Assembly (NCBI RefSeq): GCF_002970935.1
Contig: NZ_CP027194.1
Span: forward strand, 372,001 to 436,000
Source: Lactobacillus sp. CBA3606
GTDB lineage: Bacteria; Bacillota; Bacilli; Lactobacillales; Lactobacillaceae
DNA: 64,000 nt
Reading direction: 5' to 3'
The notes under the pieces: generated by a model
What the model was told of the DNA's origin: nothing
Seen by the model: only the letters and a program-made list of their open reading frames with translations
The model's database searches: none
Position numbers and translations under genes: made by a program
Shown: piece by piece, positions 37,630-45,679 of the stretch
How positions within the stretch are numbered: position 1 is the first letter of the stretch
How the letters are laid out: the number at the start of each line of letters is the position of its first letter

Positions 37630-38148
37630 GTGCAGAATAGTGTTCAAGAAGCGATAGTAAGCTGCGTATTTATAATGGTTATACTGTATTTACTAGTTGT
37701 GTCCATTGTTTTAACGTTTGTCAGAAGCTTTCACATATCAGTAGGTCCCTTGCACTTCAAAGCAAGATTTCGTGCTAGGAAGAGTTATGTTTCAATGCCG
37801 ATGAAAAATAATCCAAAAATTCGCAAGGCTTATATTAGATACTTGATAATAAGTGCTCTGACTGCTTTAAGCATTGTTGGCCAGCTTATTGTCATGCAAA
37901 TTGGTTATCCCGTTGAAGCGGCAGTAGTTGGATGCACCTTGTATGGATTAGAGTGGTGGTCCGCTAAGGCTGTCTACCTACTGAGAGATTATTGGGAAAA
38001 ACATGATACAAAAGCTGCTGGACTTACACTGGCCTCTAAAGAAGTGTTTAAAATAAGAATGACGTTATATAAAAGTACTATCATTGGTACAACTATTATG
38101 ACTCTATCCTTTATGATTTATATGTTAAATTTCGGAGTTTATTTCTAA
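37630..38148 (+). CDS. Unrecognised membrane protein
   Basis: About 172 residues. I chose the GTG at 37630 (VQNSVQEAIVS) because GGAGGGTGG lies directly upstream. Four membrane segments are apparent: near the N-terminus (FIMVILYLLVVSIVLTFV), then IRYLIISALTALSIVGQLIVM, a middle AAVVGCTLYGLEWW, and IIGTTIMTLSFMIYMLN at the end. A basic stretch (KARFRARKSYVSM) lies between the first two. No family is recognised. Pairing with the preceding gene suggests a two-gene unit of unknown role. Confidence 0.6.
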   Translation: MQNSVQEAIVSCVFIMVILYLLVVSIVLTFVRSFHISVGPLHFKARFRARKSYVSMPMKNNPKIRKAYIRYLIISALTALSIVGQLIVMQIGYPVEAAVVGCTLYGLEWWSAKAVYLLRDYWEKHDTKAAGLTLASKEVFKIRMTLYKSTIIGTTIMTLSFMIYMLNFGVYF

Positions 38149-38185
38149 AGTATTTGAAAGTCCTTATCATTGCCACAATTCGTCA

Positions 38186-38227
38186 CACCAAAAAGATTCG
38201 AACCAGTCTGTCCGAACCTTTTTGGTG
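38186..38227 (-). terminator. Terminator hairpin in the island
   Basis: CACCAAAAAG and CTTTTTGGTG form the outer stem, with an inner pairing TTCG../..CGAA. It sits directly after the stop of the minus-strand remnant and could also serve the membrane-protein gene on the plus strand. Confidence 0.7.
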
Positions 38228-38228
38228 A

Positions 38229-38414
38229 CTAAATACGTATACTAAAATCAAAAGTTTGATATTGGTATTCAGTACGATCGTAGAGTTCTTGACGACCATA
38301 AGTGACTGATGTGATGTCTTTTAATTCGATTGATGACGAAATTTTTGAAAATAAAAAATAGCGCCCGAAAGCACTATTTTGAAGTGAACGCCTTGAGTTA
38401 GAGTAAATCCAAAT
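38229..38414 (-). pseudogene. 3' remnant of an unrecognised gene
   Basis: A 61-codon open frame without a start codon, bounded upstream by TGA (38415-38417) and ending at TAG just before a terminator. The residues NSAFGRYFLFSKISSSIELK, DITSVTYGRQELYDRTEY and QYQTFDFSIRI have natural composition, so this looks like the tail of a lost gene that kept its terminator. It may be a PH-like beta strand series, but I do not recognise the family. Confidence 0.4.
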
Positions 38415-38457
38415 TCAGGGGGTTTTACTATGTTTAAGTTTAATTTAAGGCTCCTAA

Positions 38458-38510
38458 AAGTGAACCGCCTCAGGCTGACATTATTGTCCAGCTGGGGCGG
38501 TTCACTGCTT
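38458..38510. repeat. Long imperfect palindrome
   Basis: GTGAACCGCCTCAG and CTGGGGCGGTTCAC can pair as the outer arms, with GAC/GTC inside and a mismatched bulge between. It lies beside the remnant gene and before the polymerase operon. It may be the end of a lost insertion element or a terminator for the YolD-like gene on the minus strand. Confidence 0.5.
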
Positions 38511-38561
38511 GGTGCCGTTTTTTTAATTGGGTAGCTGTTATTAGCTACGGCTGTGTCAAAA

Positions 38562-38942
38562 CTAGTTAGTCAGCGGTCGAACGTTTCGAATCGATGCTAA
38601 GGCGATAAAGTGAGTCTCGTTGATAATAATGTCAGTGTTGTTGTAACCACTAACAGTGCCAACCTGGTCGGGAAACAAGTGTCCATTAGGGTCCACTGCC
38701 TGTAATTGAATAGTGACCAAAGTATGCTGGGTGTAACTAGCCGCTAAAATAGCCGAAATGGCTGGGAGCGACTGGTGGGGACGTTCTTCATAGGTTAGTT
38801 GCATTTGAGCATGTTGCTTATTTAAGGCACTCGTATGATCCGAAAGGTAGAAGCCTTGCCATTTGACCATGCCGCGATCATGGTAGTCAGACGTAAAAAA
38901 GCGGTTAACGATAGTCATATCAAAATCATCTGATTTATTCAT
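38562..38942 (-). CDS. YolD-like protein
   Basis: 126 residues, start ATG at 38942 overlapping the upstream stop by eight bases. YHDRGMVKWQGFYLSDHTSALN is the YolD family signature (D-R-G-x-x-K-W followed by a helix). The rest is a beta-rich region (TIQLQAVDPNG, VGTVSGYNNTDIIINETHFI). YolD-like proteins accompany Y-family polymerases of the UvrX/YqjW type and are thought to play a UmuD-like partner role. It is third in the polymerase operon. Confidence 0.75.
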   Translation of the reverse strand: MNKSDDFDMTIVNRFFTSDYHDRGMVKWQGFYLSDHTSALNKQHAQMQLTYEERPHQSLPAISAILAASYTQHTLVTIQLQAVDPNGHLFPDQVGTVSGYNNTDIIINETHFIALASIRNVRPLTN

Positions 38943-39255
38943 AGTTATGGCGCACTTTCTGAATAAGGTGGTGGTTTTTTGGCCAGCGAATGCCAGCAAA
39001 CCCTTCGTATTCAATTGTTAGCTGTGTCAAGTGGTGTAACTCAGTCACGACTAATTCCAAGTGAACCAAGTTGCGGCCATGCAAACTGTGTAATGGGACT
39101 GATTTTAAACGTTCCCATTTTCGTTGAGAATTGAAGAAAACATTGAATTCGTCATCATAAGGATCATTCACAATTTGAAGCCAGTATTTAGTAGCCGTTA
39201 AGCGTTTGAACAATAATTGCATGCGCGTATTAATCAGCCGGGTATCATCAGTCAT
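38935..39255 (-). CDS. Small operon protein between polymerase and YolD-like gene
   Basis: About 106 residues, taken from MTDDTRLINTRMQLLFKRL at 39255, which overlaps the polymerase stop by a few bases. It has KYWLQIVNDPYDDEFNVFFNSQRKWE, then LHSLHGRNLVHLELVVTELHHLT. It is not recognised beyond its constant place in lactobacillar polymerase operons. Overlaps at both ends imply tight translational coupling, so it likely acts with the polymerase. Confidence 0.65.
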   Translation of the reverse strand: MTDDTRLINTRMQLLFKRLTATKYWLQIVNDPYDDEFNVFFNSQRKWERLKSVPLHSLHGRNLVHLELVVTELHHLTQLTIEYEGFAGIRWPKNHHLIQKVRHNYE

Positions 39256-40549
39256 AGGCATTACCACCATTGTGACCACCAACTAACGATGCCCGTTGAA
39301 TCGCGGTACTACCAGTCAGTAAACTATTGCCATAGACTAATTTAGTGAAGCCAAAACGGTTACGGATGTCGTCAACAACCTGATTAATTTGGGCTTTTTT
39401 CTGTTGTTGCTGTGTATCTTGAAATGAATTCAATTGTTGACCAGCATTAGGGCTTAATTTAGTGGCGTAGACCGAAATATGACGGATTGGCTGCTTCGTC
39501 CAATTGGTTTTGAATAAATAGTATAGGGCCTGAGTGATCTCAGAATTGCTATTGGTTGGATCAATCGCAATTGTTTTTGTAAAGCCATTCCGACCGTCAT
39601 CTTGCGTTGTGGCAAACGAAAAGCCTAGACTCAATGATAGCTGACTAGCCAATTTGTGATGGCTACGCAAACGAGCAGCGACTTGTTCACCGATTTCTTT
39701 AATGACTGTTTTGATTTCGATTGGATTATGATAATCACGGGAGAGCACCTGGGAATTACCTAGACTAGCTGCACGTGTTTGGGGCCGATACCGCATATCA
39801 CTACGATCGACACCCCAAGCAACTGCAAATAATTGCGCGCCCATGAGGCCCAACTGTTGTTTGAGTAAGTAAGGATTATAGTGCGCTAAGTCATTCATAT
39901 TTTGGATACCAAGCGTTGCTAGGCGTTTAGCTGTTCGTGATCCAATACTCCAAACATCAGTTATTTCAGGGATTGTCCAAATTTTTTGTGGCACCGTTTC
40001 GTAATGGATTTCACCAATTAAATCTGGATTGTGTTTGGCGTAAATGTCTAAGGCAATTTTAGCTTGGACCGGGTTATCGCCAATACCAACGGTTGTATAT
40101 AACCCCAATTCTTGCCGAATCGTTTTCTGGATTAATTGTGCTAGCTCTCTGGGGTTCTTACCATAAAGACGCAAGGAGTGGGTACAATTTAGGAGACTTT
40201 CATCAATTGAGTAGGGTAATAGATCTTCTTCGGCGACAAAACGTGAAAAGATTTGATTAATTTGTAAGTTGCGCTGAATATATAAATTCATTCGCGGCGG
40301 CACGACCATTAAGCGTGGATCGCGAGGTAAATCACGTTGGCGGGACACGTTCGCTTTCAAATGAAATAATTGTTTAGCAGTCGGGGAGGTTGCCAGAATG
40401 AGCCCGCCATTAGTGTTAGCCTGTTCACTCATAACGACTAATGGCACTTTGAGCGGATTAAGCCCACGCTGAATGGCCTCAACACTAGCATAAAACGACT
40501 TATTATCAATTAAGAAATAGACGCCCCGGGGTTCCTTATCTATGAACAT
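39248..40549 (-). CDS. Y-family DNA polymerase (UmuC/ImpB/MucB type)
   Basis: Translesion polymerase, about 433 residues. VYFLIDNKSFYASVEAIQRGL holds the first catalytic Asp and the steric-gate aromatic. LLPYSIDESLLN holds the Asp-Glu pair. TVGIGDNPVQAKIALDIYAK and IWTIPEITDVWSIGSRTAKRL are the palm and helix-hairpin-helix regions. The ATG at 40549 follows AAAGG. A LexA-type box 50 bases upstream suggests SOS induction. Catalytic residues are all present. Confidence 0.93.
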   Translation of the reverse strand: MFIDKEPRGVYFLIDNKSFYASVEAIQRGLNPLKVPLVVMSEQANTNGGLILATSPTAKQLFHLKANVSRQRDLPRDPRLMVVPPRMNLYIQRNLQINQIFSRFVAEEDLLPYSIDESLLNCTHSLRLYGKNPRELAQLIQKTIRQELGLYTTVGIGDNPVQAKIALDIYAKHNPDLIGEIHYETVPQKIWTIPEITDVWSIGSRTAKRLATLGIQNMNDLAHYNPYLLKQQLGLMGAQLFAVAWGVDRSDMRYRPQTRAASLGNSQVLSRDYHNPIEIKTVIKEIGEQVAARLRSHHKLASQLSLSLGFSFATTQDDGRNGFTKTIAIDPTNSNSEITQALYYLFKTNWTKQPIRHISVYATKLSPNAGQQLNSFQDTQQQQKKAQINQVVDDIRNRFGFTKLVYGNSLLTGSTAIQRASLVGGHNGGNAYD

Positions 40550-40599
40550 AGTGGTCAACCTTTCTAAGTAAGATGGTTTATATTTTATCACAAAAAGGG

Positions 40600-40611
40600 G
40601 AACTTGTGTTC
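40600..40611 (-). promoter_or_regulatory. LexA/DinR-type box for the polymerase operon
   Basis: GAAC-TTGT-GTTC is a perfect GAAC-N4-GTTC inverted repeat, the Gram-positive LexA core. TATAAA/GATAAAAT on the minus strand just downstream provides -10 candidates, so the box overlaps the promoter. Confidence 0.65.
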
Positions 40612-40647
40612 TTGATAATGCCAGATTAAGGCAATCGCTTTATTATT

Positions 40648-40692
40648 TAAAAAAACCGCTAACTTGACATCTTTAAATGTCAAGATTAGCGG
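40648..40692 (-). terminator. Terminator after the alpha/beta hydrolase gene
   Basis: On the minus strand CCGCTAAtCTTGACAT pairs with ATGTCAAgTTAGCGG, followed by a T run. It isolates the hydrolase gene from the polymerase operon. Confidence 0.88.
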
Positions 40693-40697
40693 GAAGT

Positions 40698-41453
40698 CTA
40701 GGTGTTGAGATAATAGTCAAAGAAGTTGGCAATTTTAGTCATTAATGGGATTTTAACCAAATGCTTAGCCTGATAGCCGGTAATGAAGGCCACCTGTTCG
40801 GCATAGGGTTCGGTATGGATGCGGTCAAAAAAGTCACGGGATTGGGCATATGGAATCCGCTCATCGGCGGTGCCGTGCCAAAATAAGACGGGCCGGTGGT
40901 TAAGGGTTTCCGGTCGCTGATTTAAGTCATAATAGTTGAGCCAACTGGTTAATTGAACCATATCCGTTGGGAGATATATTTGGCGACGGGCTGCTGAATC
41001 GCGGACTAGCTGGGCATAGGCAGCTAGGTTAGGCGTGCCCATGATAATACTTGCAGCCTTAATCTCTGGGTGTTGCGTCAACAAGGCCCCAGTTGTCATA
41101 CCACCCATTGAGTAGCCACCGACCCCAATTTTATCAGCCAAGATGAGGTGCTGTTGCTGATAAAAATCAATAATTAATTGAAACTCGGCGAGGTTACCTT
41201 GAATACTTTGCCAAAAGGTCCATGAGGGTAAGCGACTGACCGGTTGTTGCCGGGCACCGTGGTTTGGGGCATCTGGTAAAATGACGCGTAATCGTTTAGC
41301 GGCAAGCTTGCGCGCCTGGGTTAAGACGAGCGCTTTACTTGATTGCCAGCCGTGATAAAAGACGACTAGTGGTAAGGCTTGATGTTGGTCGTCGGCATTG
41401 ACAACTTCGAGGAGCGGAATATCTTGAAGCTGCCGGTTAAAAATTTCAATCAT
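40698..41453 (-). CDS. Alpha/beta-fold hydrolase
   Basis: 251 residues. PLVVFYHGWQSSKAL is the oxyanion loop, GVGGYSMGGMTTGALL the nucleophile elbow (Ser in GYSMGG), and VLFWHGTADERIPYAQ contributes the acid. The final His probably lies in GYQAKHLVK. It resembles the YtmA/YitV serine-hydrolase group of Firmicutes; the substrate is unknown. No clean ribosome site stands out before the ATG. Confidence 0.88.
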   Translation of the reverse strand: MIEIFNRQLQDIPLLEVVNADDQHQALPLVVFYHGWQSSKALVLTQARKLAAKRLRVILPDAPNHGARQQPVSRLPSWTFWQSIQGNLAEFQLIIDFYQQQHLILADKIGVGGYSMGGMTTGALLTQHPEIKAASIIMGTPNLAAYAQLVRDSAARRQIYLPTDMVQLTSWLNYYDLNQRPETLNHRPVLFWHGTADERIPYAQSRDFFDRIHTEPYAEQVAFITGYQAKHLVKIPLMTKIANFFDYYLNT

Positions 41454-41588
41454 TTTGTTAAGCTCACTTTAATATGGTTTTAGGTAACTTAACCATGCCA
41501 GAAACGACGTCAAAAAACAAGTTAAGGGCTTTCAAATACTGACCGGCTGAAAATACGTGTGCGACTAAGCCAAATTTTAAAGGCATAT

Positions 41589-41622
41589 AAAAAAGCTCAG
41601 GAAAAATTCCTGAACTTTTTTT
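41589..41622 (-). terminator. Terminator of the duplicated-domain membrane protein gene
   Basis: TTCAGGAA and TTCCTGAG pair around an A/T loop, with T runs on both strands, so it may work in both directions. Confidence 0.75.
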
Positions 41623-41636
41623 GATCAGCTTAACTT

Positions 41637-42740
41637 TTAATAGCCTAACAATAGCGTGTAATAGTAATAAGCGCCTAGAATAACGATCCAAATGACTAAC
41701 CAAATAATGGTTATGCTGACATGGAAGGTGCGTAAATGATACCGGAACCGGTCAAAAGTATCACGGTCACTAATTTTGAATGGTAATTTAGTGGTATCTA
41801 AAGTTTGCAAATAATCGTAGTTACGTTGTGGCCAGGAAAAGCCGACGCCAACAATCAAACAAATAGCGAGGAGCGCCATAATAGCAGCGGGAAAGACTGT
41901 GGTTAAGTCTACTGAAAAGGTTGGCGATACGATGTTAAAGTACAGACTAGCTAGGGCCCAAAGTGCTAAGGCGTAACCAATTAAGCGAATCACGTGAACG
42001 AGAATAACACGGGTTTTTAAAGCTGGTTGCTGTTGCAAGAGCGCTTTAGTTGCTTGATAGTGGCGTTTTCCCCAGCTGATTTTACCAGGTTGAACGCGCA
42101 AGTAACGATTTTGGTGCAGATAAGGTAATTGCGCTAAGGCAGTAATGCAGGCAATTACTGGAATTGCTAACATCACCGTCATTGCTAAGTCTTCGAGTGC
42201 GACACTTGGCGTTGTACTACTTGCCCAAACCCGGCCAATCCAAATCACTAAGATGAGTCCAATTGCGGCCCAAGTGGCCCATAATTGATGACGTCGGTAG
42301 CGTTTGAAGGTCTTACCATCAACTAAGGTAAAAGGCTGTTTCTTAGTGAGGTGTGCTGCCCAATAATGATAGTTTTGTGTCGGCCAAACCAAGGGATAGA
42401 TTGTGAGCAAAGCAGTGCCAAGCACGATTAAGATGGCACTGATAAAAGCCAATCGTGTGGGGAAAACCAATAAATCTAGTTTTGCTTCGACTAGGTAGGC
42501 ACTAATCAGGATTAAGATAACGCCTAACCAAGTACTAATCTGGCTAAAATAAAACAAGCTTTTTAACTTGGGATTAGCGTTAGTAGTTGTCTGGCGAGCT
42601 TGTCGCGGCAAGGTAAGCCGGGCTGACAAATTCGCTGGCGCGGTAAGTGGTTCTAAATACGGATGAAACCAGTTCAAGCCAAGCTGTGATCCAAGTAAAA
42701 TTAACAGAAGGGCTAGAAGCACAAAAATTATAATTAGCAT
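41637..42740 (-). CDS. Membrane protein with internal duplication, unknown function
   Basis: 367 residues with about eight membrane segments. Two soluble loops are clearly related: WPTQNYHYW...KKQPFTLVDGKTFKRYRR (about residues 118-150) and WPQRNYDY...TKLPFKISDRDTFDRFRY (about 305-340). Each is followed by a membrane pair, so the protein looks like a duplicated half. A shorter related stretch (KISWGKRHYQATKALLQQ) lies between. The family is not recognised; SdpI-like immunity proteins share the general layout but the link is weak. Confidence 0.7.
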   Translation of the reverse strand: MLIIIFVLLALLLILLGSQLGLNWFHPYLEPLTAPANLSARLTLPRQARQTTTNANPKLKSLFYFSQISTWLGVILILISAYLVEAKLDLLVFPTRLAFISAILIVLGTALLTIYPLVWPTQNYHYWAAHLTKKQPFTLVDGKTFKRYRRHQLWATWAAIGLILVIWIGRVWASSTTPSVALEDLAMTVMLAIPVIACITALAQLPYLHQNRYLRVQPGKISWGKRHYQATKALLQQQPALKTRVILVHVIRLIGYALALWALASLYFNIVSPTFSVDLTTVFPAAIMALLAICLIVGVGFSWPQRNYDYLQTLDTTKLPFKISDRDTFDRFRYHLRTFHVSITIIWLVIWIVILGAYYYYTLLLGY

Positions 42741-42893
42741 AGATGTAAGTCCTTTTAAATGAATTATAGTACAACCAATTAAGTTTAAAGCTAATTGAAA
42801 TGAAAGGTGGGGCTTCTACCAAACCTTGAGATTTTCTTAAGTTCTATGGCTATTTTGTGAAAAAATCATGTCATTTAATTGTTGTGCTTGCAT

Positions 42894-43412
42894 TTAAAGG
42901 AACCAGTCGCGTAAGTGGTTGGTTACCGTTTGTTGGAACTTATTAAACAAAGTGGGATTAGCGGTGTTGATTTCGTTATAAAGACTGTCATTAATTTTTG
43001 TCAGAATTGTTGTGAGTTGATCTAGTTCAGTGTCAGTCAACACGTTTAAAAATTCTGGCACTTTTTCTATTTCTGCAGCCGCGGTTTCACGGCCCAATGC
43101 TGTCAGATGAATGATGGTTTTGCGGCGATCGGTCGTTGACTTTTCTTTTGTAACTAGCGCTCTTTTGACTAATTTGTTGACAAATTCAGCGGTTGATTGC
43201 GCCGTTAAATTTAACCGGGTAGCCAGTTCCTTTTGGGAAAGACCGTCAGTTTGTGAGAGTGCCAGCAGAATTTTGCCTTGCCCCTGAAACCGCAATGGGT
43301 GGTCATCTTTAGCTGAATGGCTACGGTGGCTTAATTCGTCAGCGGTGTGTCGCACCATACCAAATTCGATCAGCTTGCCGGTCGCTTTTTTTTGTTTACT
43401 TATATTAGGCAT
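42894..43412 (-). CDS. MarR-family transcriptional regulator
   Basis: About 172 residues. The winged helix is ILLALSQTDGLSQKELATRLNLTAQSTAEFVNKLVKRALVTKEKSTTDRRKTIIHLT. A C-terminal dimer helix contains ELDQLTTILTKINDSL. I used the ATG at 43412 (MPNISKQKKATG) because GGGAGCG precedes it. It diverges from the ABC exporter genes, with a repeat-containing promoter between them, so it probably represses them. The inducer is unknown. Confidence 0.9.
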   Translation of the reverse strand: MPNISKQKKATGKLIEFGMVRHTADELSHRSHSAKDDHPLRFQGQGKILLALSQTDGLSQKELATRLNLTAQSTAEFVNKLVKRALVTKEKSTTDRRKTIIHLTALGRETAAAEIEKVPEFLNVLTDTELDQLTTILTKINDSLYNEINTANPTLFNKFQQTVTNHLRDWFL

Positions 43413-43477
43413 CTTAATCACGCTCCCTATAATCATTATACCCGACGAGGACTTTAAATGGGATGGCGAATCAATTC

Positions 43478-43532
43478 TTGACAAATTAATCAGGGGACCT
43501 TATTATATATTTAGTCAGGGGGACCTGATTAA
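43478..43532 (+). promoter_or_regulatory. Promoter and operator of the MarR-controlled ABC exporter
   Basis: TTGACA (43478-43483) and TATTAT (43501-43506) are 17 bases apart, a near-consensus promoter. TTAATCAGG (43486-43494) and CCTGATTAA (43524-43532) are inverted repeats on either side of the -10 box. CAGGGGACCT (43491) and CAGGGGGACCT (43516) are direct repeats inside them. It would be a good site for the divergent MarR dimer. Confidence 0.7.
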
Positions 43533-43554
43533 AATGACCTAAGAGGGGATTAAA

Positions 43555-44490
43555 ATGGCAGCTATTAATGCAATTGAAGTTAATCATTTGAGCAAGCGAT
43601 TTGGACAAAAGACAGTGGTGGATGATATTTCGTTTAACGTGCGTCAGGGAACGGTCTTTGGGCTACTAGGCCCTAACGGTGCTGGCAAGACGACAACGTT
43701 ACGGATGATGACGACGTTACTGCAAGCAACCACCGGGCAGGTGAAAATATTTGGTCACGATACGCGTCTAGAGGGGCGGTTAGCACGGTCAATGTTTGGG
43801 TTAACTGGTCAATATGCAGCTGTTGATGAAGATATTTCAGCACGCGAAAATCTGATGATCTTTTCACGACTAAATGGTCTTTCACGTTTAGCGGCTAAGC
43901 AACGTACGGCTGAACTGCTGACTGAATTTTCATTAACGCAGTCTGCGGATCAGGCATTAAAGCACTTTTCCGGTGGCATGCGTCGCCGGCTGGATTTGGC
44001 AGTTAGTTTGATTACGCGACCAGCCCTCATCTTTTTAGATGAACCGACTACGGGGCTCGATCCGCGGACCAGAACCCAGATGTGGACGACAATTCGTCAA
44101 CTAGTGAAGCAAGGGTCAACCATTATTTTGACGACCCAGTATTTAGATGAGGCCGATCAATTAGCGGATGAGCTGGCAATCATTGATCACGGTAAGTTAG
44201 TGCGCATGGGGACGCCGGCGGAACTCAAACAGCAGGTTGGCGGGCTTAAGTTAAAACTGATGATTGACCAGGCAGGACAGGTGACACCAGCGATGCAGGT
44301 GTTGACGGCACAAGTGGCTGATGGTATTCAACAAACCGGGCAACAGTTCAGCTTGCGGGTAAATAAATTTTCACAGGTTGCGCCAATCTTGACGGTGCTT
44401 AATCAAGCTGGAATTGCGTTTAGCCAATTAGTTGTTCAGGAACCTTCGCTGGATGATGTCTTTATGAAGTTAACCGTCGGTAAGAATTAA
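43555..44490 (+). CDS. ABC transporter ATP-binding protein (DrrA type)
   Basis: 311 residues. Walker A is LLGPNGAGKTTTL, the Q-loop MFGLTGQYAAVDEDISARENLMIF is present, the signature is HFSGGMRRRLDLA and Walker B is ALIFLDEPTTGLDPRTR. A C-terminal domain after about residue 225 (GLKLKLMIDQAG...VVQEPSLDDVFMKLTVG) is the DrrA/DUF4162 type seen in drug and antibiotic exporters. It pairs with the following permease. Confidence 0.93.
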   Translation: MAAINAIEVNHLSKRFGQKTVVDDISFNVRQGTVFGLLGPNGAGKTTTLRMMTTLLQATTGQVKIFGHDTRLEGRLARSMFGLTGQYAAVDEDISARENLMIFSRLNGLSRLAAKQRTAELLTEFSLTQSADQALKHFSGGMRRRLDLAVSLITRPALIFLDEPTTGLDPRTRTQMWTTIRQLVKQGSTIILTTQYLDEADQLADELAIIDHGKLVRMGTPAELKQQVGGLKLKLMIDQAGQVTPAMQVLTAQVADGIQQTGQQFSLRVNKFSQVAPILTVLNQAGIAFSQLVVQEPSLDDVFMKLTVGKN

Positions 44491-44506
44491 GAAAGTGGGA
44501 TGCAAG

Positions 44507-45280
44507 ATGGAGATGCAAACGTACAAGCGTCATTTAGGCATGAATATAGCCACGATGGCTTATCGAAATTTACTGAAGACCATTCATAATCCGGATAGAT
44601 TTATGGATGTGATTATACAACCAATTATGTTTATGTTGATGTTTGGTTATCTGTTTGGGGGGGCGATTGCGGGCGGTGTCAAAGCTTACTTGCCAACCAT
44701 TGTGCCCGGGATTTTGATTCAAACGATGCTCTCAGCGGCGTCTGGTTCTGGCGCACAAATCAGAGAGGATCTCGACTCAGGGGTCTTTGATCGGTTTAAA
44801 TCCTTACCGATGGCACACATTGCACCGTTGGCCGGCCAGCTATTTGCCGATAGCTTACGCTTATTGATTGCAGCCATGACGTCATTGGCAACCGGGTATG
44901 TCATGGGTTGGCGCCCTGCCGTGGGGGTTGGCTGGGTCGTGGTGATTGGATTATTAGCCATTTTTTCAGGTTGGGCGTTGTCATGGCTGTTTGCGTTGCT
45001 TGGCTTGTTGGCTAAAAGTGCGGGGGCCGTTCAAAGTGTTTCATTAATGACGATGTTAGTGTTGTCATTCATGTCAAATGCTTTTGTACCGCTACATTCA
45101 CTGACCAAGCCGCTACAGGTGATTGCCCGTCTAAATCCGGTGACCTACGTTATTACCGCAATCCGCCAGATCCTGGTAACCGGTAGCTGGACATCTGAGG
45201 CGTTGCTCGTCTTGTTAGTTGATGTTGGAATTGTTGTGGTTTGTGCCCCGTTAGCCGTTTGGGCCTATGATCGCAATTAG
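44507..45280 (+). CDS. ABC-2 type permease (DrrB type)
   Basis: About 257 residues with six membrane segments. IHNPDRFMDVIIQPIMFMLMFGYLFGGAI and FMSNAFVPLHSLTKPLQVIARLNPVTYVITAIRQ match ABC-2/DrrB permeases. The first in-frame ATG is 44507, 16 bases after the ATPase stop; a GTG at 44495 is possible. Together with the ATPase it should export an amphipathic drug-like compound, controlled by the MarR protein. Confidence 0.9.
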   Translation: MEMQTYKRHLGMNIATMAYRNLLKTIHNPDRFMDVIIQPIMFMLMFGYLFGGAIAGGVKAYLPTIVPGILIQTMLSAASGSGAQIREDLDSGVFDRFKSLPMAHIAPLAGQLFADSLRLLIAAMTSLATGYVMGWRPAVGVGWVVVIGLLAIFSGWALSWLFALLGLLAKSAGAVQSVSLMTMLVLSFMSNAFVPLHSLTKPLQVIARLNPVTYVITAIRQILVTGSWTSEALLVLLVDVGIVVVCAPLAVWAYDRN

Positions 45281-45323
45281 TAGGTAGTTGTCTCGTATAA
45301 AAAGTAAGGTCTTAAGCAAACAG

Positions 45324-45357
45324 GACGAGCAACCAAAATTTGGTTACTCGTCTTTTT
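45324..45357 (+). terminator. Terminator after the ABC permease gene
   Basis: GACGAG-AACCAAA pairs with TTTGGTT-CTCGTC, followed by TTTTT. Confidence 0.88.
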
Positions 45358-45679
45358 GCTTGTGTAGAAGCTAGTTATGGCACAGCCTGTTTTATGCAAC
45401 AAGTTATAAGTTTAGTCCGAACAAGCTTGGAACCTTTCAATGGCAGTTTATCGACACTTAACTTTTAAGGTCGTCCATATTGTTCCGGGGGGCTTAAGCA
45501 GGTCAGACTGACACGTTTGGTTTAATGAAAAATTGGGAGTGCTTTTAATAAATTAGTGGCTGTACGCTGACTAAATTAAGTGGTAACGTTTAAATAGTAG
45601 AACCTATGAGCATAGAGCAGCGTTAGTCTTTTTAGTCATGAGCGGCTAACAAATAATTATCTGAGGGAAGTTAAGCCAG
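45358..45679. other. Intergenic region before the surface-protein gene
   Basis: About 320 bases with no open frame that has a start and ribosome site. It presumably holds the promoter for the leucine-rich-repeat protein; no consensus box stands out to me, and the GAGGGAAG ribosome site is at 45663-45670. Confidence 0.4.

Noticed and set aside
41464-41703. Minus-strand frame after the alpha/beta hydrolase gene
   Set aside because: It runs through a terminator hairpin and the end of the membrane-protein gene and has no family-like features.
45358-45679. Possible riboswitch before the surface-protein gene
   Set aside because: No conserved riboswitch core could be recognised; only scattered short complementarity is present.
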